In this document: one piece after another, positions 1-5,404 of the stretch
How positions within the stretch are numbered: the first letter of the stretch is position 1
Layout of the letters: each line of letters begins with the position of its first letter
Assembly (NCBI GenBank): GCA_030043155.1
Contig: JASHYE010000246.1
Coordinates: forward strand, 1-6,858
From: Candidatus Acidiferrales bacterium
Lineage (GTDB): Bacteria; Acidobacteriota; Terriglobia; Acidoferrales; UBA7541
DNA: 6,858 nt
Direction of reading: 5' to 3'
Notes under the pieces: generated by a model
What the model saw: only the letters and a program-made list of their open reading frames with translations
What the model was told of the DNA's origin: nothing
Database searches by the model: none
Position numbers and translations under genes: made by a program

Positions 1-2
1 TT

Positions 3-1709
3 CTACGGATTCTTCTTCAACGCATCCTGCTTCGGATCTCCCGCCGTCGTCGCCGCCGCATTCTGATACCGCGTCAGGTACGGCATGAACGGCGTCACTT
101 CAAACGGCATTTTCTCCCGCGCCGACAGCAGCTGCACCGGCTTCGACTTCGCCATCTCGATCGTATCGTCCCACGAATCCAGCACGATTCGCGAACCCAG
201 CGGCAGTGCCGCCACTTGCGCCACATTCGTCGGCTGCAACTGCGGCGCTCCCTCCATCAGTTGGTTCGCCATGTAAACGTGATTCCCCAGATTCGCGCTG
301 ATCAGTTGCGGCAACTCTTTCTGTTCCGCCGCCAGTTGCTTCAGGAAAAGCCCCACCGTCCCCAGCTGGTTTTTATAAATGGAATTCCTCAGCAGCTCGA
401 TCGCCTTTTTCGCCGCCACTTCTTCGTCGGCTTCCGAAGTACGGAACGACATCCTCTTCATCGTCTCCTGCGCCGAAACCATCGTCGTGTCGTTGAACGA
501 ATACTCATCCGGAAGATTCTGCCCCGTGATCACCGCGCCCAACTGATGCGCGATAATCGCCGCAATGCTCGCTTCATCCGGCAACACATCCAGCAAGCCG
601 CGTGTGATCACAATCGTATGCCCGATGCGGAAAGCCTCCAGCGTCGAAGTCAGCAGCACCCGGCAGCGAACCTCTGGCTCGATGTCCAGATTGTTCGGCA
701 CTTCCAGGTTGTTCTCCACCTGGTCCAGCGCCTTGTCCACCGGTCCCGGAGGCGCAACCAATCCATTCCGCTGCAGCCGGTCGAGCACGTTGTCTTCGCC
801 CTCGCGCTGCCACTCACGTGCCGCCATCACCGGAGAGGTATCCTGCGCCGCCTGCGCCTGGTCTTGTACCTGCGGCGATTCCACTGTCAAGTCGCTGAAC
901 TCCGATTCCCGCCCCGCCAGCTTCAAGTCGTAGCCCCAAAGCCGCGTCTGCGACCGGTATGTCACATGCCCAAACGGAAAATCCTTCAGGTCCGATTCCG
1001 CGCTGTAGATGTATGACGGAACCCACATATTCGGCGCCACATTCGTTCGCCAGCTGTCGAAGTGCAAATTCCATCCGAACGTCCGCGCCACCGGCACGAA
1101 TACGCCATTGAACCGCACAATCGCATAATTCTGGTCCTCGACCCAAATTCTTCCTTGGAACCTTCCGTCTCCCGATTTCGGCAGCGGCGTCACATCAAAT
1201 ACCAAACATTTCACCGCGCCCAGAAATTCCCGCCGCACGTAATCGAATCGATAGTGCTGCAGGTCGAAGTCGACCGGATCCACGAAAATCATCTGCAAAA
1301 AACCCGCCGGCACGTACGAATTCCCCAGCAGCGAGCTCACATCCTTGATCGGATTCAATTTGTGTATGAACCCCGCGTTCGCGTCGTGCAGCATGCTGCG
1401 GTCCACGACTCCGCGGCTCAGGTCCGCCACGCCCAGATAATAATGGTCCTTCTCCGGCACCGCACCCAGTTGCGGATCCCACTTCATGTCCTGAATATAA
1501 GTTTCCACAATCGGGCTGTAATGCCGCACCGTCGCCACTTCCTGATGTTCCCGCGCCAGAATCGCATTGATAACCTGCTGTTCCGTCGTAGGCTGGTTCG
1601 GCGCCGCTACCGGCTCACTTGTAGGCGGTGTTTGCGTTTGCGCAAATGCCGGTCCGGCCAGGCATACCCCAAGAGCCGCGGCGAGAATCCAGCGATTCCC
1701 CATCCCCAT
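3..1709 (-). CDS. Secreted LolA-like / degenerate M48 metallopeptidase-like fusion protein
   Basis: Complete 568-residue protein ending in TAG. Residues 1-23 form a Sec signal peptide with a likely cut after Ala-Phe-Ala; Cys16 is preceded by Val, so it is not a good lipobox. Residues about 45-275 look like the LolA/RseB fold of outer-membrane lipoprotein-sorting-like proteins (for example FDVTPLP followed by GRIWVEDQNYAIVRFNG). Residues about 320-545 match the M48 layout: VITRGLLDVL, then a helix IAAIIAHQLGAV where HExxH is expected, then SEADEEVAAKKAIELL, matching the third-ligand helix of M48 (EADxxA), then GLFLKQLA. The zinc motif is HQLGA (388-392): catalytic Glu and second His are absent, while E426 and D428 remain. 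It is therefore probably a non-catalytic pseudopeptidase in the periplasm. Start at 1709 is preferred over the ATG at 1703 because GAGGGGGAG lies 5 nt upstream. It follows the TonB-like gene by 32 nt, so co-transcription is likely. Fold assignments come from pattern recognition; the cellular role is unknown. Confidence 0.85.
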   Translation of the reverse strand: MGMGNRWILAAALGVCLAGPAFAQTQTPPTSEPVAAPNQPTTEQQVINAILAREHQEVATVRHYSPIVETYIQDMKWDPQLGAVPEKDHYYLGVADLSRGVVDRSMLHDANAGFIHKLNPIKDVSSLLGNSYVPAGFLQMIFVDPVDFDLQHYRFDYVRREFLGAVKCLVFDVTPLPKSGDGRFQGRIWVEDQNYAIVRFNGVFVPVARTFGWNLHFDSWRTNVAPNMWVPSYIYSAESDLKDFPFGHVTYRSQTRLWGYDLKLAGRESEFSDLTVESPQVQDQAQAAQDTSPVMAAREWQREGEDNVLDRLQRNGLVAPPGPVDKALDQVENNLEVPNNLDIEPEVRCRVLLTSTLEAFRIGHTIVITRGLLDVLPDEASIAAIIAHQLGAVITGQNLPDEYSFNDTTMVSAQETMKRMSFRTSEADEEVAAKKAIELLRNSIYKNQLGTVGLFLKQLAAEQKELPQLISANLGNHVYMANQLMEGAPQLQPTNVAQVAALPLGSRIVLDSWDDTIEMAKSKPVQLLSAREKMPFEVTPFMPYLTRYQNAAATTAGDPKQDALKKNP

Positions 1710-1741
1710 GACTTCTCCCCCTCAGTGCATTCAATTCTCAA

Positions 1742-2806
1742 TTAATAGGCTAGCTCGAAGTCGATTCGTACATTCGCGGGGAAATCCGCCGGCTGCCCGT
1801 CCTGCTTCGCCGGCGTAAATTTGATCTGTCGCGCCGCGATCTCCGCGTTCTCGTCCAAGCCATGCCCTAAACCCTGCAGGACCCTGAGCACCTGAACTTG
1901 ACCATCCGCCTTGAACACAACTTGTAGAACGACGTCGCCCTGAATCTTGTCCTGCCTTCCCTCCGCAGTGTACTGCGGTTCCGGCTTATAGAGAATCACC
2001 ACTGGGGTTGTTTCCGGCGCTTCCACCGAAGTCTTTCTCACGTGCGGGCCACTCGTCGCACTGTCATCCGTGAATCCGCCCTCCTGCACTTGCCCGCTCC
2101 GTCGCTCGCCTCCGGCAATCGCCGTCTCGTTGCCGAATCCCGCGCTCTGTACCGTACCCTGCAAGCCCTTTGCGCCTCCAGTGCCATTTCCTTTTCCCGG
2201 CCCTTCCGGCATGTCAAATCCACCCGCCGCATTGATATTCACCGGCTGCGTCATCTTCCTGCTCGTCGACTTCAGCCCATCCGGGTCTCCAAATCCGCCT
2301 GTCTGCACCGGCGCCTTCGGCTTTTTCAAATCGGGTGGCGCCGAGCTTCCCAGCGATATCGTCGGCTGATCCGGAACCATCCGCGCCCACTCGTTCACCT
2401 TTGGCGCTTGCGTCGGATTGTGCCGCACCACCGGCACAACATTCAGCTTTTCGAATACCGGCTCGATCAGCTTTGGTTTTGGGGGGTCCGGAACCATCAC
2501 CGGCTCCAGTTTCGGTATCTCTTTTGCCACCATTGGCCGGCGCGTCATTTTCGGCTGCACTTTCGGTTGCGGTTTGAAGGGCTCGATCTCCGGAAGGGTG
2601 ATCCGCGTCACCACATAATTCTTTGCTTCCACCATCTGCTTTGGAAAAAGCGCCGGTATCCACAGCGCGCACGCCAGGATAATAAATTCAATTCCAAATC
2701 CCGCGCCAAGCGAACGCCAGCGCGGCTTCCCCGAAGTCAGGAGCGTGAAGGCCTGATCCTGCTCGTTGTGATTGCCGTTCTCGTTAGACTTCCCGTTAGA
2801 CCGCAT
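1742..2806 (-). CDS. TonB C-terminal-domain protein, energy-transducer-like, atypical
   Basis: Complete 354-residue protein. A cytoplasmic N-terminus rich in Asn/Gln (1-32) is followed by one membrane helix (about 33-54), a Pro/Lys-rich periplasmic stretch (70-165), a Gly-rich stretch with repeated VQxGGFxD-type motifs (167-250), and a TonB C-terminal domain (about 266-354). The last carries PEPQYTAEGR, GDVVLQVVFKADGQVQVLRVLQGLGHGLDENA, and the QIKFTPAKQDGQPA segment typical of the family. Classical TonB couples ExbB/ExbD proton-motive force to outer-membrane receptors, using a Ser-x3-His in its membrane helix; here the equivalent positions appear to be Gly36 and Glu40, so energisation is doubtful. 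No exbB, exbD or receptor gene lies in the window. Start ATG is preceded by GGAAGGGG. It is the first gene of a likely pair with the downstream LolA/M48-like gene. A putative operator and promoter lie about 90-130 nt upstream. The family call is firm; a role as true TonB is not. Confidence 0.9.
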   Translation of the reverse strand: MRSNGKSNENGNHNEQDQAFTLLTSGKPRWRSLGAGFGIEFIILACALWIPALFPKQMVEAKNYVVTRITLPEIEPFKPQPKVQPKMTRRPMVAKEIPKLEPVMVPDPPKPKLIEPVFEKLNVVPVVRHNPTQAPKVNEWARMVPDQPTISLGSSAPPDLKKPKAPVQTGGFGDPDGLKSTSRKMTQPVNINAAGGFDMPEGPGKGNGTGGAKGLQGTVQSAGFGNETAIAGGERRSGQVQEGGFTDDSATSGPHVRKTSVEAPETTPVVILYKPEPQYTAEGRQDKIQGDVVLQVVFKADGQVQVLRVLQGLGHGLDENAEIAARQIKFTPAKQDGQPADFPANVRIDFELAY

Positions 2807-2894
2807 TTACCCCTTCCCCATTCCTGGAAATCTGGCTGAAGTCTGGCTGCAGGGAGCAGACGCATTGTAGTACTGCGATGCGGGCGCGCGTGAA

Positions 2895-2910
2895 TAGTAC
2901 GAATGTACTA
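2895..2910. promoter_or_regulatory. Palindromic operator, BlaI/MecI-like
   Basis: Perfect inverted repeat TAGTAC-GAAT-GTACTA with 6-bp arms. It keeps the TAC-N4-GTA core of BlaI/MecI operators (family consensus TACTAC-ANNT-GTAGTA), although the outer triplets are TAG/CTA rather than TAC/GTA. A lone TGTAGTA half-site lies at 2866-2872, about 33 bp away, near three helical turns. The palindrome abuts a candidate -10 on the minus strand, where a bound repressor would block the TonB-like gene. The symmetry is directly visible; the BlaI assignment is inference. Confidence 0.55.
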
Positions 2911-2939
2911 GTATCAGAGTGGGTTGCTTTAAGCGACAA
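2910..2939 (-). promoter_or_regulatory. Putative sigma-70 promoter for the TonB-like gene
   Basis: On the minus strand, TTGTCG (2934-2939) could be a -35 and GATACT (2910-2915) a -10, with an 18-nt spacer. Each matches four of six consensus bases, so the call is weak. It gains support from position: the palindrome at 2895-2910 would cover the start of transcription, giving a leader of roughly 95 nt before the TonB-like start codon. Confidence 0.35.
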
Positions 2940-3346
2940 TCGAACCCCTCGTCGCGTTTTCCTCTCCTGCGGTCGTCTGCTCCTATGAAACCCCAATCGC
3001 GGTGTCGAGTTGCATGCCACTCGCTTCAATTTCCAGATATTCTCTTGGCCCTTGCCCCTAACCTCGGCGTTCAGCCTAACCCCCACCATCCACCTGCACG
3101 AGTTGCTCCAAAATCCCATATGCCTGAGCGAATGCCCAATCCTTATCTCAATACTCCCTTTAAATAGTGTCAATCAGGGCCGGAGTGTACCCCCATACGT
3201 GAAACTATTGACTTTCCTTCAAGCTATTTTGGGTCGCTTCAGCCATAAATCTTTCTTCACAATGAACTTCCTACCCGTTCTGGGAATTTTCTCTCTCCCT
3301 TCGGCTCTTTTCTGCGACTCATGTAATTCGCGCACGCGATTTCCTG

Positions 3347-3381
3347 AAAATAGAAAAGCCGGCATCTTTCGATACCGGCTT
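3347..3381 (-). terminator. Rho-independent terminator of htrA
   Basis: Read on the minus strand, a hairpin begins 27 nt after the htrA stop codon: AAGCCGG, one A-C mismatch, GAT/ATC pairs, a GAAA tetraloop (GNRA type), then CCGGCTT. It is followed by TTTTCTATTTT. A GC-rich stem plus T-rich tail is the textbook intrinsic terminator, and it separates htrA from the TonB-like unit that lies downstream on the same strand. Confidence 0.87.
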
Positions 3382-3408
3382 CCCTGTCCTTTATACCTCT
3401 TTTTTCAA

Positions 3409-4995
3409 CTATTCATTCGGCTCGATCAAATAATACTGCGTTTGCGTCGGCGTACCTTGCGGTATCACCAACAAGAGCACCGGCTGGTCGTCCGCCTGTG
3501 AAAGTGCATTCCGGTAATCGGTCATGTTGTTGACGGTTTTCCGGTTCACTTCAATGATCACGTCGCCCCGCTGCAAGCCCTTTGCGGCTGCGGCGCTGCT
3601 CTGATCCACGTTGTCCACCACCACGCCTTTCGTTCCCATCGGCAGTTGCAGTTGCTGCGCAATGTCCGGCGTCAGATTCTGCACTCGCACGCCTTGCATT
3701 GCTTTGGCGCCGCTGGGGGAATTTTCGTTCCCTTCATTATTATTGTTGTTGTTTCCGCCCAGTGCCGTGTTTTGTCCCGCATAAGCGCTTCCTGGAGCTA
3801 GCGTCACGGGTACGTCGAACGTTTTTCCCTCTCGGAATACCTTCAGATGGACCGTCGTTCCCGGAGGCAAAGTGGCGATCCGCGCCGTCAAATCACCCGA
3901 ACCAGTGATGGATTCATCATTGACACCAAGAATGATGTCTCCGCGCTTGATTCCGGCCTTTTCCGCCGGGCTTCCCGCAGAAACACCGTCCACCAGCGCT
4001 CCGTTCCCTCCGCCCGTGTAGCCAAACTCCTTCGCCATATCAGGTTGAAGATCCGTAAGCTCGATACCAATGTGTCCTCGTTCCACTTTCCCGTGCTCGA
4101 TAATTTGCTCCATGATGCTGCGCGCCATGTTGACCGGAATCGCGAAGCCGATTCCTTCATTCCCGCCTTCGCCATTCATTCCGCCGCCATTCGAAACGAT
4201 CGCCGTATTGATTCCGATCAAGTTGCCGTGCAAATCGATCAGCGCGCCGCCCGAATTTCCCGGATTGATCGCCGCATCCGTCTGAATGAAGTCCTCATAT
4301 GCATCCCGCCGCTGCTGCTCCTCTATTTCAAGTCCGATGCTTCGCCCTGTCGCGCTCACGATGCCCATCGTCGCTGTTTCGCCAATTCCAAACGGGTCGC
4401 CGATCGCGAACACCACGTCTCCGACGTGCAGCTTCGAGGAATCGCCAAAGGTCAGCGTCGGCAGGTTGGTCGCATCAATCTTCACCACCGCGATATCTGT
4501 CGGCGGATCGGTGCCCACGACTTTTCCTTTGAACTGTTTATTGTTCCAATCCACTTCGATATCGCTGCCATGCGCCACCACGTGATTGTTCGTCAGAATG
4601 TATCCGTCTGGATTGATGATCACGCCCGAACCCAGACTCACCTCTTTCTCCGTCTGCGGTTCCTGCTGCTGTTGCCCAAACTGGTTTCCGAAAAACTGCC
4701 GGAAAAACGGATTGTCGATCGGCGAGTTCTGCTGCACCTTAACCACGTGCGTCGTGGAAATGTTCACGATTGCCGGAAGCGCCGGGTCCACCACCGACGC
4801 AAACCCATTCCCAAATCCCCCCAGCCGCACCGGATCCACCACTCCCGCCACTTTCACTGGCACCGCTGGCGCGCCGAACACCTGATGCCCGGCCCAGTGC
4901 ATCGCCCACGTGCCCACTACCGCTCCTACGATGAGTGCAACAATCAAAAGCCCCAAGGCGACTCCGCGCCTCATGTGAACAACCTCCGTGCTCAT
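3409..4995 (-). CDS. DegP/DegQ/HtrA-family serine protease, membrane-anchored
   Basis: Complete 528-residue protein. HtrA proteases degrade or refold damaged envelope proteins in the periplasm. Residues about 9-31 are a hydrophobic anchor after MRR, without a clear cleavage site, so the enzyme is probably tethered to the inner membrane. The protease domain (about 65-300) has an intact triad: His138 in TNNHVVA, Asp167 in PTDIAVV, Ser248 in NPGNSGGAL. The Gln-rich stretch near 104-115 after NPFFRQFFG lies where the DegP/DegQ LA loop is found. PDZ1 spans about 305-398 and PDZ2 about 433-525, joined by an Asn-rich linker with six consecutive Asn (415-420). The length and two PDZ domains fit DegP/DegQ/MucD rather than single-PDZ DegS. 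The start at 4995 has AAGGAGG 7 nt upstream; a second ATG at 4974 (Met8) also has GGAGG 8 nt upstream. It is likely monocistronic, ending in the terminator at 3347-3381. Which of degP, degQ or mucD it corresponds to cannot be settled from sequence alone. Confidence 0.97.
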   Translation of the reverse strand: MSTEVVHMRRGVALGLLIVALIVGAVVGTWAMHWAGHQVFGAPAVPVKVAGVVDPVRLGGFGNGFASVVDPALPAIVNISTTHVVKVQQNSPIDNPFFRQFFGNQFGQQQQEPQTEKEVSLGSGVIINPDGYILTNNHVVAHGSDIEVDWNNKQFKGKVVGTDPPTDIAVVKIDATNLPTLTFGDSSKLHVGDVVFAIGDPFGIGETATMGIVSATGRSIGLEIEEQQRRDAYEDFIQTDAAINPGNSGGALIDLHGNLIGINTAIVSNGGGMNGEGGNEGIGFAIPVNMARSIMEQIIEHGKVERGHIGIELTDLQPDMAKEFGYTGGGNGALVDGVSAGSPAEKAGIKRGDIILGVNDESITGSGDLTARIATLPPGTTVHLKVFREGKTFDVPVTLAPGSAYAGQNTALGGNNNNNNEGNENSPSGAKAMQGVRVQNLTPDIAQQLQLPMGTKGVVVDNVDQSSAAAAKGLQRGDVIIEVNRKTVNNMTDYRNALSQADDQPVLLLVIPQGTPTQTQYYLIEPNE

Positions 4996-5002
4996 GTCAC
5001 TC

Positions 5003-5009
5003 CCTCCTT
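5003..5009 (-). promoter_or_regulatory. Strong Shine-Dalgarno site of htrA
   Basis: AAGGAGG on the minus strand, 7 nt before the ATG at 4995; this is close to a full anti-SD match and supports the longer HtrA start. A second GGAGG (4983-4987) lies 8 nt before the in-frame ATG at 4974. Confidence 0.75.
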
Positions 5010-5134
5010 CGATCTTCTCCGGGCATTCCGCCCCTGCTATTTATGGACGTACAAAATGGAAAAAGGTTTACTCCTGACTTCCCCTCCCCAGCTTCCTTCG
5101 GCCACGCGTGCCAACTCCCGCTCACATCTCGCCC

Positions 5135-5148
5135 CATGCTCAAGCATG
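5135..5148. promoter_or_regulatory. Short palindrome upstream of htrA
   Basis: CATGCT-CA-AGCATG, with 6-bp perfect arms around a 2-nt spacer, about 140 nt upstream of the htrA start. It could be an operator for a dimeric regulator, but a repeat this short can also arise by chance. No regulator family is assigned. Confidence 0.3.
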
Positions 5149-5352
5149 AATTTCTTCCCCTATTTTCATTCGCAACTGTGGCGGGAAAATAAACTTCCGT
5201 AGCGGAACTCTTCAACTAATCTTGCGCGGTCTCCCGCCCGTGCCTTTTCCCTCTTCCGCTCACGAACCTCGGCAACATTCTGTTAGATGCGCTCTTGGCC
5301 GTTTGCGACTGTCCTGATTTTACCGCATTCGCTTGCATCCGGCGCATCCCTT

Positions 5353-5366
5353 TTGACAGAATGTCA
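5353..5366. promoter_or_regulatory. TTGACA box overlapping a TGACA-N3-TGTCA palindrome
   Basis: A perfect consensus -35 hexamer (TTGACA, 5353-5358) overlaps the inverted repeat TGACA-GAA-TGTCA (5354-5366), 38 nt before the M28 start codon. The position where a -10 is expected (about 5376-5381, CAGTCG) matches poorly, so this may be an operator or an activator-dependent promoter rather than a plain sigma-70 promoter. The binding factor is unknown. Confidence 0.4.
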
Positions 5367-5404
5367 CCCCTGCTTCAGTCGCCCAAAGAAAGGTCGCTCA
5401 GAAA

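Larger units (their letters stand above)
2807..3346. other. Intergenic region without a convincing gene
   Basis: About 540 bp between the TonB-like gene and the htrA terminator. Open frames here (for example minus 3173-2796 with a TTG start, overlapping the TonB start) give Arg/Cys/Ser-rich sequence with no domain, signal peptide or good ribosome site, and are treated as chance. The third-position GC bias of neighbouring genes is absent and the DNA is locally more AT-rich, especially 3130-3350. The right third holds a perfect TTGACA on the minus strand (3168-3173). The left part holds the operator and promoter candidates listed separately. I see no tRNA or recognisable small RNA. Confidence 0.6.
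4996..5404. other. Divergent intergenic region between htrA and the M28 peptidase gene
   Basis: About 409 bp containing the leaders of two divergently transcribed genes. I find no credible gene in it: a minus-strand frame from a TTG at 5215, whose stop lies 1 nt before the htrA ATG, encodes a low-complexity, domain-free sequence. The region holds two short palindromes (5135-5148 and 5354-5366) and a TTGACA (5353-5358). No sigma-70 promoter for htrA stands out, and I see no convincing sigma-E or sigma-32 type promoter either. Confidence 0.6.

Noticed and set aside
216..1016. Plus-strand frame of 266 codons opposite the LolA/M48-like gene
   Set aside because: Arg/His/Gln-rich composition typical of antisense translation; no domain.
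2042..2839. Plus-strand frame of 265 codons opposite the TonB-like gene
   Set aside because: Arg-rich antisense shadow; the TonB domain on the other strand explains the coding bias.
2936..2960. tRNA T-loop-like GGTTCGATT on the minus strand
   Set aside because: The flanking bases do not form the 5-bp T-stem, and no anticodon arm or acceptor stem could be found around it.
2796..3173. Minus-strand 125-codon frame upstream of the TonB-like gene
   Set aside because: Starts at a TTG inside a TTGACA, overlaps the TonB start by 11 nt, has no clear ribosome site, and its composition is that of random DNA.
3010..3501. Plus-strand 163-codon frame across the htrA terminator
   Set aside because: It runs through the terminator hairpin and into the 3' end of htrA; no domain or ribosome site.
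3847..5202. Plus-strand frame of 451 codons opposite htrA
   Set aside because: Arg/His/Ser-rich antisense shadow with no recognisable motif; the minus strand encodes a full HtrA protein.
4997..5215. Minus-strand 72-codon frame ending 1 nt before the htrA ATG
   Set aside because: The stop position suggests translational coupling, but the TTG start, the lack of domains and the SD of htrA falling in its Arg-rich tail make chance more likely.
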